The notes beneath the pieces are model-generated. The model did not search any database. It saw only the letters and a program-made list of their open reading frames with translations, and had not been told where the DNA came from. From the NCBI GenBank assembly GCA_003149935.1, contig QAMH01000006.1, positions 608,121 to 672,120 of the forward strand: a DNA stretch of 64,000 nt, read 5' to 3'. A program made the translations under genes and the position numbers. Below are positions 34,028-43,061 of this stretch, piece by piece (positions within the stretch are counted from its first letter, which is position 1; the number at the start of each line of letters is the position of its first letter). This DNA comes from Coriobacteriia bacterium (GTDB taxonomy: Bacteria; Actinomycetota; Coriobacteriia; Coriobacteriales; QAMH01).

Positions 34028-36805
34028 ATGCGCTTGAAGCTGTTTTCGGCGGCCTTTGCCGCCGCTCTTGTTCTCATTACAGCCCCTGCTTATGCCGATG
34101 TCATTGGTGCCGACCAAGACGTGTCCGCACCGGACAACGAAATTACGCTCGCGGCATATAGCGAACCCGCAACTGAAACAGCCAGCAATGAGGTGGCGGA
34201 CGATGCGGCTGCCATAAATTCGAACGACAAAGACGATGGCAAGGTAATGGCAAAATCCAGTGGCCCCGCAAAGGATGCGCCCGGAATCGTTGAGGGCAAC
34301 CAGGCGGAAACAAGCACGACCGAGACGGTGACCGAGACCGTCACCATCGACAAGCATGACATGCATCGCCTGTACAACCCCAACTCAGGCGAGCACTTCT
34401 ACACCGCCAGCGAAGTCGAGCGTGACCATTTGATAGGCGTGGGATGGAGCTATGAGGGTATCGGTTGGATGGCGCCCGCTACGAGCGATGAACCCGTCTT
34501 CCGCCTCTACAATCCCAACGCAGGCGATCACCACTACACGCTTTCTGCCTACGAGCGTGATTACCTTGTAGGCGTCGGCTGGAATGACGAGGGCATTGGC
34601 TGGTACTCCGCCTTAGGCTCCGAAGGTATTCCCGTTCACCGGCAATACAACCCCAACGCCATTGCTGGCGCCCACAACTTCACGACGAGCGACCACGAGA
34701 ACGCATCGCTCATCAGCGCGGGTTGGACCGGGGAGGGCGTCGCCTGGTACGCGCTTGCATCCGACACAAAGACCGTCGAGACGACAAAACACGATGTAAT
34801 CGAGAAGGCCCCGTATATCACCGCAACCTTCACAGCTGCTGACGGAAGCGTCCCCGAAACGATCGTCTCGTACGCCAAGGGCAAGGAGACCTATCTCTTC
34901 CTCCCCTCCTATGCGCCTCTCGACAACCTCTATTTGAACGCCTATATGAGCAAGACCGAGCAGGTCAACCTGTACCTTGGCAACGACGACTTCTCCATCA
35001 TCAATCCCGAACACGGAATCAACCTGCTGAACCTGGGACCAGGCAAGAATGCTGACGGCTCGCTTTCGTTCAAGTTCAAGACCAGCAATACCGCAACACC
35101 CTTCGCGCTTACGGTCATGCGCTCCGAAAACGTTCCCGCAATCTACATCAACAGCAATGACATCTCCTCGCAGGGCCGTGACTTCATCGAAGCAAGCCCG
35201 GACCACAGCGCCAAGGCCAACGTCGCCGTGCACATGGTCGATTCCGATGGCAGCGTCATCTACGACAAGGATGCCTTCGGCAACAAGAAGACGCTTTCCT
35301 CCATCAAGGGACGCGGCAACTCCACCTGGGGTAACGGCGTCAAGAAGCCGTATCAGATTTCGCTTAGCACCAAGGCAGACCTCATCGGCACGGACGCTCC
35401 CGCCAAGAAATGGATTCTCCTGGCCAATAGCGCCGACGCGACCCTGCTGCACAGCAGCATCGCCTTTAACCTCGCCGCCGAGCTTGGCCTGGCGACGGTC
35501 GACGTACGTCCCATCGATCTCTACTACGACGGCGAGTACCGCGGCAGCTACCTCCTTGCCGAGAAGATCGAAATCAAGCCCGGTCGCGTGGACATCTTCG
35601 ACTTGGAAGAGGCCATAGAGAACGCCAACCTCGGCACCGACCTTGACGTGCTGCCCACCAAGACGGCAACGAACAAGTATGGCAACGAGTTCCAATACGT
35701 CGTGGGCGTCAAGGATCCCTCCAACATCGAGGGAGGCTATTTGCTCGAGCTTGACAATGGTTACTATGCTGCGGAGAAATGCTGGTTCACGGCCATCTGG
35801 CCCGGAGATGGAGCCGTCACTCACTTCGTGCTCAAAAGCCCGGAATACGCGTCGAAAAACGCCGTCGCCTTCATCAGCGAGGCAATCCAGGAGGCACTCG
35901 ACAACCTCTATGCCGACAAGCTTGCCGATGGCTCTGCGCTCTCCGACGGCAGCTTTGCCTTCGGTCTTGATTCCTTCGCAAAGATGTACCTGCTCGAGGA
36001 ATTCCTCAAGAACAACGATACCTACACGAGCTCGACCTATTTCTACTTGGATAAGGACAGCAAGGTCGTGCAATCCGGCCCGGTATGGGACTTCGACGCG
36101 GGTATGGGCACGCGCATCGACGCGCACGACTCCATCCAGAGCAGCTACTGGGGTTACTACCTCACCTTGCATAACACCATCATGAGCAACCAGGTCAAGA
36201 AGCGCATTCAGGAGCTATACGAAGACACGTTCCGCGATCTTGTGCAGAAGGTCGTGCTTGGCGACGTAAACGCAGTGGGTCCGGCAGGCAAGCTCCATTC
36301 CATAAGCAGCTACGCCAAGACCATTGCCGCCTCACAGCGCATGAACGAAATTCCCTTCGGCGTCACCTCGTTCACCTTCCAGGCTGAGCCTTTCGAGACG
36401 TGGGAACTCAACGTCGAGTTCTGTCAAAAGTGGCTCGGATGGCGTTTGGATTGGTTTGACGAGAACGTCAGGTTACTTGGTAGCGCAACCCTTGGTCAGC
36501 AGGCGCGCACGACCCGTTGGTACAACGGGTTCGATTATGGCTACGTGTTCGATTACCAATACTATCTCGAGCAAAACCCCGAGCTCAGAAAGCTCGGAAT
36601 CACCACTTCGGGCAGGGCATTGGAGCATTTTGCCACGATTGGCATACATGACGAGAAGTACAGCGGAAAAACGGCGCGCAACTTTGACGTGCAGGCCTAC
36701 AGAGAGAAGAACCCCGAACTTGCGGAAAGATTTGGCGACGACCTTGCCGCCTATTACAAGCATTACTGCACGGAAGGGTTCAAGAAAGGCCTTGTCTGCT
36801 GGTAA
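34028..36805 (+). CDS. Secreted CotH-domain protein with DUF5648 module
   Basis: The 925-residue protein has a signal peptide (1-23), three DUF5648 units (about 112-245), a beta-rich region, a CotH domain (about 375-720) and a C-terminal repeat region (about 830-925). CotH hallmarks are IKGRGNSTWG near 427, KPYQISL, and PVWDFDAGMG near 685, the likely metal site. Bacterial CotH is an atypical protein kinase that phosphorylates Ser residues of coat proteins; here the substrate would be outside the cell. The C-terminal repeats (YYLEQNPELRK, ALEHFATIGI, AYREKNPELAERFG, YYKHYCTEGF) are a wall-protein repeat type. ATG 34028 has GAGGA six bases upstream, and a TAGAAT at 33990-33995 may be its -10 box. 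Confidence 0.85.
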   Translation: MRLKLFSAAFAAALVLITAPAYADVIGADQDVSAPDNEITLAAYSEPATETASNEVADDAAAINSNDKDDGKVMAKSSGPAKDAPGIVEGNQAETSTTETVTETVTIDKHDMHRLYNPNSGEHFYTASEVERDHLIGVGWSYEGIGWMAPATSDEPVFRLYNPNAGDHHYTLSAYERDYLVGVGWNDEGIGWYSALGSEGIPVHRQYNPNAIAGAHNFTTSDHENASLISAGWTGEGVAWYALASDTKTVETTKHDVIEKAPYITATFTAADGSVPETIVSYAKGKETYLFLPSYAPLDNLYLNAYMSKTEQVNLYLGNDDFSIINPEHGINLLNLGPGKNADGSLSFKFKTSNTATPFALTVMRSENVPAIYINSNDISSQGRDFIEASPDHSAKANVAVHMVDSDGSVIYDKDAFGNKKTLSSIKGRGNSTWGNGVKKPYQISLSTKADLIGTDAPAKKWILLANSADATLLHSSIAFNLAAELGLATVDVRPIDLYYDGEYRGSYLLAEKIEIKPGRVDIFDLEEAIENANLGTDLDVLPTKTATNKYGNEFQYVVGVKDPSNIEGGYLLELDNGYYAAEKCWFTAIWPGDGAVTHFVLKSPEYASKNAVAFISEAIQEALDNLYADKLADGSALSDGSFAFGLDSFAKMYLLEEFLKNNDTYTSSTYFYLDKDSKVVQSGPVWDFDAGMGTRIDAHDSIQSSYWGYYLTLHNTIMSNQVKKRIQELYEDTFRDLVQKVVLGDVNAVGPAGKLHSISSYAKTIAASQRMNEIPFGVTSFTFQAEPFETWELNVEFCQKWLGWRLDWFDENVRLLGSATLGQQARTTRWYNGFDYGYVFDYQYYLEQNPELRKLGITTSGRALEHFATIGIHDEKYSGKTARNFDVQAYREKNPELAERFGDDLAAYYKHYCTEGFKKGLVCW

Positions 36806-36815
36806 TAGTGCTTGG

Positions 36816-36896
36816 GACGGGTGTGACAGTGGGGACGGGGGTTCTGTCACGCGAACCCAGCGTGACAGAACCCCCGTCCCCACTGTCACACCCGTC
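36816..36896. repeat. Perfect 37-bp inverted repeat between convergent genes
   Basis: The left arm (36816-36852) and right arm (36860-36896) are exact complements around a seven-base loop. Each arm also contains its own dyad, GTGACAG with CTGTCAC about 14 bases apart, so two small hairpins or one large hairpin can form. It starts 11 bases after the CotH gene stop and ends 18 bases before the Wzx gene stop, so it can end both transcripts. The TGACAG...GGGGACGG motif looks like a dispersed extragenic palindrome. Confidence 0.85.
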
Positions 36897-36913
36897 ACCC
36901 CGTCCCCCAGCGC

Positions 36914-38173
36914 CTACTCGCCAGGTACAGTCGAGCGCTTTTTCGCGTCAAGCAGCATGCATCCGAGGAAAAACAGTATCGACATGCCATAAGCGAGCAT
37001 GATGGCGAAGCTCACGCCGTTCATCTCGAACGCGTGAATCATGGGGTACATGCTCACGAGAACAAGCGCGAACGAGATGGCGTAGCCGGCAAGATTCTCC
37101 CGATTGCGGCGCATCGTGATGAGCACGTCACCCAAAAACCAGACGTAGGCGGTCATGACCGTGCAAAGCACGAGCGGCACGATCAGGTACGCGTAGGGCG
37201 CGATGCTCGAGCCAAAGATGAGCACGAGCACAGGCTCGCCCACGAGCGCGAAGAGCAATCCGAAGGCAAGCGCAAGCGCGAAGATGGCTAACGAGACCTT
37301 GAAGACGAGCCTGAGGAAACCACGCATGTCACCCGCCTTGAGATACTCGGCGAAACGCGTCAGGAGGGGTGCGTAAATGTATTGCGCACACATCTGCACG
37401 ATGAGCACGGGCGCGGCCACCGACGAATAGATGCCGAGAAACCACTCCCCCATCACGTCATTGAGCGCCTGACGCGGCACAGCAGGGACAGCCCAACAGA
37501 AGAAGGACGCGACGACAAGCGGTAGGCATTTCACGAAAAGCGAGCGTATCGCCGTGGCATCGAAGGCAGGCTTGAGGGGCTTGCGCGTGACCTTCATGAA
37601 GGCCGTGCCGTCGAAGAGCGCGATGACGAGATAGGTGCTCACCGTCATGAGGATGAGCGCGATGTCGAGGGAGTTGAAGAGCACCATGCCCGCGATGAAT
37701 GCGACGAGCAAGAGAATGCCACGCAGGATGAACGAGATGCCGATAACGTCCATGCGCGACTCACGTTGCTCCTCGCCATGCAGTACGTCCACGAACACGG
37801 GGCCGAGCGAGAAGAAGCCGTACAGGATGACCGTCAGCCATGCGCTAGCCGGGCAGGTCAAGAAGCAGTAGACGAACATGACGCCAATGGCCAGGGCAAC
37901 CGTGATGATCCTGAAGCCAAGGTACTGCGCAAAGGTGAATTCCTCGTCCAGATCGGAGACTTGATAGGTGCGAATCTTGTAGTAGCCGATGGGCGAGAAG
38001 ATGTTCGAAACGGCCATGCCAAGGGCAAGCAAACCCGCGGCATCATAGCCCGTTGACAAGCGCACGACGAGAACCGTGATCAGCCACTGCGCCGCCATGT
38101 AGACAAGCGAGCCCGCGGCGTTCCAAATCATGTTCGCGCGAATCGAGAGCGATTTGTCAGCACCTATGTTCAT
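36914..38173 (-). CDS. Wzx-type polysaccharide flippase (MOP superfamily)
   Basis: A 419-residue integral membrane protein with about 12-14 hydrophobic segments and the organisation of oligosaccharide flippases (MurJ/Wzx relatives): SIRANMIWNAAGSLVYMAAQW at the start and PAVPRQALNDVMGEWFLGIYSS in the middle. It would move a lipid-linked repeat unit across the membrane. It follows the GH73 gene by 18 bases. The ribosome site before ATG 38171-38173 is weak, so it may depend on the upstream gene. Confidence 0.82.
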   Translation of the reverse strand: MNIGADKSLSIRANMIWNAAGSLVYMAAQWLITVLVVRLSTGYDAAGLLALGMAVSNIFSPIGYYKIRTYQVSDLDEEFTFAQYLGFRIITVALAIGVMFVYCFLTCPASAWLTVILYGFFSLGPVFVDVLHGEEQRESRMDVIGISFILRGILLLVAFIAGMVLFNSLDIALILMTVSTYLVIALFDGTAFMKVTRKPLKPAFDATAIRSLFVKCLPLVVASFFCWAVPAVPRQALNDVMGEWFLGIYSSVAAPVLIVQMCAQYIYAPLLTRFAEYLKAGDMRGFLRLVFKVSLAIFALALAFGLLFALVGEPVLVLIFGSSIAPYAYLIVPLVLCTVMTAYVWFLGDVLITMRRNRENLAGYAISFALVLVSMYPMIHAFEMNGVSFAIMLAYGMSILFFLGCMLLDAKKRSTVPGE

Positions 38174-38191
38174 CGAGTGTATAGACTAGGG

Positions 38192-39550
38192 CTAGATGCC
38201 GTACCAGGCAATCCCCTCGTCAAGCCAACCGAGCGAGATGTTGTGGTCGAACTCGTACTTGCTTGCCGTGTAGTTATGGTTATTTGCGTAGGCATTGGGA
38301 TTGTATTGACGATACAGCGGGATGCCCTTCGCGTCATCGGAGTACCAACCTACGCCCTCGTCATTCCAACCTTCCTTGACAAGCGCGTCGCGCTCGAAAG
38401 CGCTCAGGGTGTAGTGATGCTCGCCGCCGATTTCGTTGTAGAGGCGATACACGGGCGATTTGCTCGTCTTGGGCGAATTCCAGCCAACGCCCTCATAGGT
38501 CCAACCCGCGGAATCGAGGGTCTCGCGCTCGACGATGCTCGAAGTGTAGAAGTGCTCCCCGGAATTGGGGTTATACATGCGGAACATAGCGCGGGTGTTG
38601 GTGTCGGGAACGCTCCACCCTTTATAGAGGGGAAGAATGTAGTTGTAGGTGGGATCGAATCCAGCATGGGTATAGGCCTGGTCCATGAGCTTGGCGATCT
38701 GCTCGTGCCACGGCGTATCATTGGATGGCAGCGTGCAGTACTGGTGCCAGCAGGTGCCCTTGGCATCTGCCTGCGCATAATCCCACTTCATGGCATAAAG
38801 CGTGGGCTGCGCATATTGTTTGGCGTAAATGTAATGTTCGTAAATCCACTGAGCGCCCCCGAGTACAGCAGAAGTAGGCGTTGTCCAGCCTTGATTAACC
38901 GCCATGCTCAGGCCAGCGCTATCGGCAACACCATCGTAGGCACCTATGCCGAAGAAATTATAGTAGATGGTCCCCTGGTGATCCTGGCCCATGGCAAGAG
39001 TAGAGGTGCCCCAACCAGTCTCGAGAATCGCATGAGCCACGAGATACGCTGCGCTGATATGGTATGTCTGCTCTGCCTGAACAAAGGCCGAACCCATGCC
39101 GACAAGCTTGCCTTGACGTCCCTTGGCCGTCGAGAGAATGAAGGCATCAATTTGAGCAGCAGTTAGTCCAGAGGATGTCCTGAGATCTGCGAAAACGGTG
39201 AGATCGCAGTTGTTGGGATCAAGAGCAGCCTGAAAGCGAGCATAGGAATTACCATATTGGTCATTGGCCATGCACATCCGAATCATCTGATCCAAGGTAA
39301 TGCCAAGGTTGACGATATTCGAACCGCCCTGAGCCTGGGCAATCATATCTCCATCGGCAAATCCGCTCTCACCTTGGGCATAGAGCACGTCATCGTCGAC
39401 ATGCTCGTATGCCCGCGGATCAGCGCGAAGCGGCCCTTCCACCCGCTCGGCAAATGCGCTTTGCACGAACAGGGCCGGAAGAGCCGCTATCAGAAGTGCT
39501 GTTACGAGCAGTAGGCGAATCGGTAGAAAGACGATGCTGCGTTTGGTCAT
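38192..39550 (-). CDS. Secreted GH73-type glucosaminidase with C-terminal DUF5648 module
   Basis: The 452-residue protein has a signal peptide (1-34), a glucosaminidase domain (about 125-290) and three C-terminal DUF5648 units (about 320-452). The catalytic Glu is in AHAILETGWGTS (residue 177), and YNFFGIGAYD follows, as in endo-beta-N-acetylglucosaminidases. It cuts the glycan strand of peptidoglycan. The second DUF5648 unit reads EIGGEHHYT in place of NPNAGDHHYT, a small divergence. It is followed by the Wzx gene. Confidence 0.88.
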   Translation of the reverse strand: MTKRSIVFLPIRLLLVTALLIAALPALFVQSAFAERVEGPLRADPRAYEHVDDDVLYAQGESGFADGDMIAQAQGGSNIVNLGITLDQMIRMCMANDQYGNSYARFQAALDPNNCDLTVFADLRTSSGLTAAQIDAFILSTAKGRQGKLVGMGSAFVQAEQTYHISAAYLVAHAILETGWGTSTLAMGQDHQGTIYYNFFGIGAYDGVADSAGLSMAVNQGWTTPTSAVLGGAQWIYEHYIYAKQYAQPTLYAMKWDYAQADAKGTCWHQYCTLPSNDTPWHEQIAKLMDQAYTHAGFDPTYNYILPLYKGWSVPDTNTRAMFRMYNPNSGEHFYTSSIVERETLDSAGWTYEGVGWNSPKTSKSPVYRLYNEIGGEHHYTLSAFERDALVKEGWNDEGVGWYSDDAKGIPLYRQYNPNAYANNHNYTASKYEFDHNISLGWLDEGIAWYGI

Positions 39551-39603
39551 GGTCGATGCCTTCCCGTCTAAATGTCTACTGCATCAAATATGGAATCGCC
39601 GGG

Positions 39604-40914
39604 TTACTTGTCGCTTTCGTCAGCGCCGCCCTCAGCAGCGGCGTACCAGGCAATGCCCTCATCCTGCCAGCCAAGCGAGATGTTGTGATCGAACTCGTAC
39701 TGGCTCGTGGTGTAGTTGTGGTTGTTGGCATATGCGTTGGGGTTGTACTGACGCAGAACCTTGACGGTCTGGGCCTCGTCGGAGTACCAACCGATGCCCT
39801 CGTCGTTCCAGCCTTCCTTGACAAGCGCGTCACGCTCGACAGCGCTCATGGTGAAGTGATGCTCGCCCGCGTTGGGGTTGTACAGACGGAAGACCGGGGC
39901 ATTGGACTTCTCGGGAGCGTACCAGCCGATGTCCTCGTTCTTCCAGCCGACCTCGATCAGATGGTCGCGCTCAACCGTGCTCGCGGTGTAGAAGTGCTCA
40001 CCGGAGTTGGGGTTGTAGACGCGATACATGGCCTGATGCTCACCGATCTGGAACTGAGCGACCTTGGTACCCATGAAGTTGCCCGCGCCCTTGATGATGA
40101 CCGTGGCGGTGCCGACCTGGTCATTGTCGACGTACTCAAGCGTGTAGTCGGTGTCCTCAACGAGCTTGGTGCCGTTGGCCATCGTGATGGTGACCTCGGG
40201 CTTGACAGGCTCGCCCATGAAGGTCACGTTCGAGACAGTGGCGGTCGTCGCCTTGTTGATGTCAGCCTGGGCAATGGTAATCTCGTAGTTCTGGTCAGTG
40301 GTTCCGCCACCCTTCCAGGTGTAGCCGTCCTTCAGCTTGACCGTGAACTTATAGGTGCCGGCATCGGTGGCCATGACGCCATCCTTGGTTACCTCAAGGC
40401 CGGTCTCGGGCTCAGGCTCGGTCTCGTCTTCGGCAGCCTGGGAGGTCGCAGGATCATCGCCCTCGCCACCCTGATCGGGGTTCTCGGGATCCTGGCCCTG
40501 GTCGGGGTTATCCGGCGTGTCCGGGGTGTCCGGGGTGTCCGGCGTGTCCGGATTATCCGGCGTTGCAGGCTCGTCGGGATCGGGGATGACGATCTCGTAG
40601 CCCTCATTCACGTCGAGAAGCTTCTGGGCTTCACCCGTGTAGGTCAAATTCTGCGCGGCCGTAGGAACGACAAGCTCGACAGGCTCAGTGGGCTCTTCGG
40701 TGTCATCGCCCTCATTATCGCCACCGGGAGTGCCGCCCTGATTCTCGTCGCCGCCAGGCTGCTCGGTCGCAGGAGGAGTGGTATCCCCCTCACCCTCGGC
40801 AGCAATTGCCTGCACGGGGACAAGCGCCATGACCAGCGCAAAGCACGCAAGCAGGCTTGCCAGGGTGGCAAGGATGTTCTTGCGCGAACTATGACTCTTT
40901 ACCATTTCGTTCAT
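39604..40914 (-). CDS. Secreted Ig-like surface protein with C-terminal DUF5648 module
   Basis: The 436-residue protein has a signal peptide (about 1-40), Gly/Glu/Pro-rich spacers, one beta-sandwich split by an acidic insert (LTYTGEAQKLL to DGYTWKGGG), a second Ig-like unit (about 215-290; VSNVTFMGEPVKPEVT, GTATVIIKGAGNFMGT), and three DUF5648 units (about 297-425). The insert holds the short tandem repeat TPD/NPD coded at about 40500-40560, where copy number may vary by slippage. No enzyme motif is seen; an adhesin or scaffold role is likely. ATG 40912-40914 has AAGGAG nine bases upstream. Confidence 0.82.
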   Translation of the reverse strand: MNEMVKSHSSRKNILATLASLLACFALVMALVPVQAIAAEGEGDTTPPATEQPGGDENQGGTPGGDNEGDDTEEPTEPVELVVPTAAQNLTYTGEAQKLLDVNEGYEIVIPDPDEPATPDNPDTPDTPDTPDTPDNPDQGQDPENPDQGGEGDDPATSQAAEDETEPEPETGLEVTKDGVMATDAGTYKFTVKLKDGYTWKGGGTTDQNYEITIAQADINKATTATVSNVTFMGEPVKPEVTITMANGTKLVEDTDYTLEYVDNDQVGTATVIIKGAGNFMGTKVAQFQIGEHQAMYRVYNPNSGEHFYTASTVERDHLIEVGWKNEDIGWYAPEKSNAPVFRLYNPNAGEHHFTMSAVERDALVKEGWNDEGIGWYSDEAQTVKVLRQYNPNAYANNHNYTTSQYEFDHNISLGWQDEGIAWYAAAEGGADESDK

Positions 40915-41360
40915 GAATCACATCTCCTTCTTCCTGAACTTAACGTCCGCCCAATATAGCACATGGAGATAACGTCCTCGCCTCCTCCACAAAGACACAA
41001 CGACCGGTTACCAAGCGGTAATCTCGCAATCATATGTCATGGCTACCATGCGCTTTCCCACTTACCATGCGCTAATACACTCATCCGGAAGCTTTTGCCG
41101 CACCATAAGCTCATCAGAAAATCGACACATAGGGCAATGTTCGTATCATCCGATGACGCGTATACAAAGTACGAGTGCTGCTCTTCGGCAGGCCTCACTT
41201 TCGCATGCCCGCCATGTGCCCGATCATCTTTATCGCACTCCGCTCACGCCCTCCCACCGCATCGACGAGAAGCCTCCTTCGACTGGGCTGCGTCACACAT
41301 ATCTGGGCTGCGTCACACATATATATGTGTGTGGCGGATATGGCAGTAATTTGCATATGG
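40915..41360. other. Non-coding stretch left of the first repeat array
   Basis: No ORF with a ribosome site is seen. TATATT on the minus strand (about 40954-40959) may be the -10 box of the Ig-like gene. A 20-bp direct repeat, CTGGGCTGCGTCACACATAT, is present twice head to tail at about 41284-41303 and 41304-41323, followed by the palindrome ACACATATATATGTGT. The right end leads into degenerate copies of the array repeat. Confidence 0.5.
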
Positions 41361-41678
41361 CGGTAACTTGCGCTTGTGGCACATCCTCCGCACGCCCATG
41401 CCGAGAACTTGCGTTTGGGGCACGCCCTGCATGTGTGCGTGTCGAGGATTTTCGTTTGGGGCATGTTTTATACGCTCACGTGACGGAAACTTTCGTTTGG
41501 GGCACTCCATGCGCACCACAAACGAACATCTTCGGCAAAACCGACCCGTTTTCACCCAAACTGGCACATCCTGTGTGCCCCAAACGCAAGTCCTCGCCAT
41601 TCATCCTCCTGAAACGTGTCCCAAACGCAAACTATCGTCATCCACTCTCCCGAAATGTGCCCCAAACGCAAATCCCCG
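41361..41678. repeat. Repeat array 1: 41-bp-period repeats, forward block then inverted block
   Basis: The 22-bp repeats share the core CGTTTGGGGCAC at their 3' end and are separated by 19-bp variable linkers. Forward copies lie at 41402-41423, 41443-41464 and 41484-41505, with a degenerate one at 41361-41382. Inverted copies lie at 41513-41534 (degenerate), 41575-41596, 41616-41637 and 41657-41678. Steps within each block are exactly 41 bp; the forward/inverted junction has a seven-base gap, and a 40-base middle segment follows the first inverted copy. The same distances recur in array 2. No ORF or cas gene is associated. Confidence 0.9.
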
Positions 41679-41996
41679 CCGCCTCCTCTTCCCCGAAATA
41701 CAATCGGCATGTTTTTCCGAAACACGCTCGAACATATATGTAGCGACAAACCATCCTGTCCAAAATGCTTCGACCTACGCACTCGTAAGCCACAGGCCTC
41801 GTGGAGAGCCGCCTCCATCACCATCGTACACACGCAGCTTTGAACTCTTGCGCTTCGAGAAATCCCGAAAATGGTCTGAATCGACACGGAAAACGCTCCC
41901 ATCTGACTCTTGTTTTGCTCAGATTCTCGGGGTGAATGACTCCGAAGGCCTCGCACTACCATATGCATCTCTTCAGGATTCGAAAGGGAGCTTTCC
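41679..41996. promoter_or_regulatory. Upstream region of the nuclease-like gene
   Basis: This 318-base spacer between array 1 and the gene at 41997 should hold its promoter. I see no clear -35/-10 pair. The ribosome site AAGGGAG lies about seven bases before ATG 41997. No further array repeats and no convincing ORF are present. Confidence 0.35.
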
Positions 41997-43061
41997 ATGA
42001 GAGTCTACGTTGTTGGCAGTTCATCACTACATCTTTGGCGACGAGATATACGCGGACAATCGATATTGAAGAAAGAAGTATTCGACGCGCTGACCGACTG
42101 CCCCACATCGCCTAAGGAGCTTGCCTCTCTCAGATTCTCGGATTTCGAGTTTGGGAACGCGCCTGTTCGACTCATGGTCCCATCAAAAGAGCTCAGGATA
42201 TCGAGGCGCCTATATAGATACAGCGTCCAGCCTCATGCACTTCCCGAGAACGCGTTTCATCAGCTTACGGATCACATATGCATAGCATCACCTGAGCTCT
42301 GCCTTCTCGAATCGGCAAACAAACTCTCGCTCCTCCGACTTATTGAGTTGTGCATGGAGCTATGCGGCAAGTACGCGTTGGTTCCCGAAACACAGCGAGG
42401 CTATATTTCAAGAAATTACCAGCTTGCCTCGACTGAATCCATCGACCGTTTCCTCCGAGGAATCTCTCATATTCACGGTGTAAAGAAGCTCCGCCGGGCG
42501 GTCCAATTCGTGTGCGATGGCTCTCGCTCCCCCATGGAAACACGCGAATACCTGCTCACTTGTCTTCCAAAAAGACTCGGAGGTTACGGTCTTCCTCCAG
42601 CCACGCTTAATGCTCGCATTAACCTGAACTCCGCCGAGAGGCGTGTGGCAAAGCGTCAATACCTCGAATGTGACGAATGCTGGCCCGACCAGCAAGTAAT
42701 TGTCGAATATGATGGACATGACGATCATGAGTCGAGAGAAAACAGGGCCAGAGATGCAGCAAAGCGCAATATCCTGATTTCGCGAGGCTATGACGTGTTT
42801 ACCGTTACCGGCAAGCAAATTTGTGATGTGCATGCATTCGACAAAGTAATTCGCGACATATCATGTCGAATTGGCTTTCGTCTCAAAGATTTCCCGACAG
42901 ACTGGGAACAGCGACACTCCATTCTTCGCCAAGAGCTTTTCATGTCATTGTCAAAATACGAAGGCGAGCGATTCATGCAAACGCATCCCCATCTTCTCGA
43001 AGGAAGCGAGATGGCAAAGATTACGATGGTCGATGAGCACGTGCACCGACCATGTTACTGA
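41997..43061 (+). CDS. AbiEi-like/DUF559-type nuclease-fold protein
   Basis: A 354-residue protein. The N-terminal two thirds (about 1-190) resemble the AbiEi-type region found fused to DUF559 in Actinobacteria, with CIASPELCLLESANKLSLLRLIELC near 95-120. The C-terminal part (about 175-290) resembles the DUF559/Vsr-like PD-(D/E)XK fold: SPMETREYLL (Glu), CWPDQQVIVEYDGHDDH (Asp and ExD core) and GYDVFTVTGKQI. Both the acidic residues and the YDG motif are kept, so nuclease activity is plausible but not shown. Its base composition is more AT-rich than the flanks. Repeat arrays flank it on both sides, and array 2 starts at the base after its stop codon. It could be a mobile or selfish gene, a defence factor, or an orphan antitoxin-like regulator; no AbiEii toxin gene is adjacent. 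Confidence 0.7.
   Translation: MRVYVVGSSSLHLWRRDIRGQSILKKEVFDALTDCPTSPKELASLRFSDFEFGNAPVRLMVPSKELRISRRLYRYSVQPHALPENAFHQLTDHICIASPELCLLESANKLSLLRLIELCMELCGKYALVPETQRGYISRNYQLASTESIDRFLRGISHIHGVKKLRRAVQFVCDGSRSPMETREYLLTCLPKRLGGYGLPPATLNARINLNSAERRVAKRQYLECDECWPDQQVIVEYDGHDDHESRENRARDAAKRNILISRGYDVFTVTGKQICDVHAFDKVIRDISCRIGFRLKDFPTDWEQRHSILRQELFMSLSKYEGERFMQTHPHLLEGSEMAKITMVDEHVHRPCY

Noticed and set aside
41039..42000. Overlapping 210- and 234-codon plus-strand frames across array 1
   Set aside because: Their sequences are just translations of the repeats (recurring FVWGT, PKRK), with no ribosome site.
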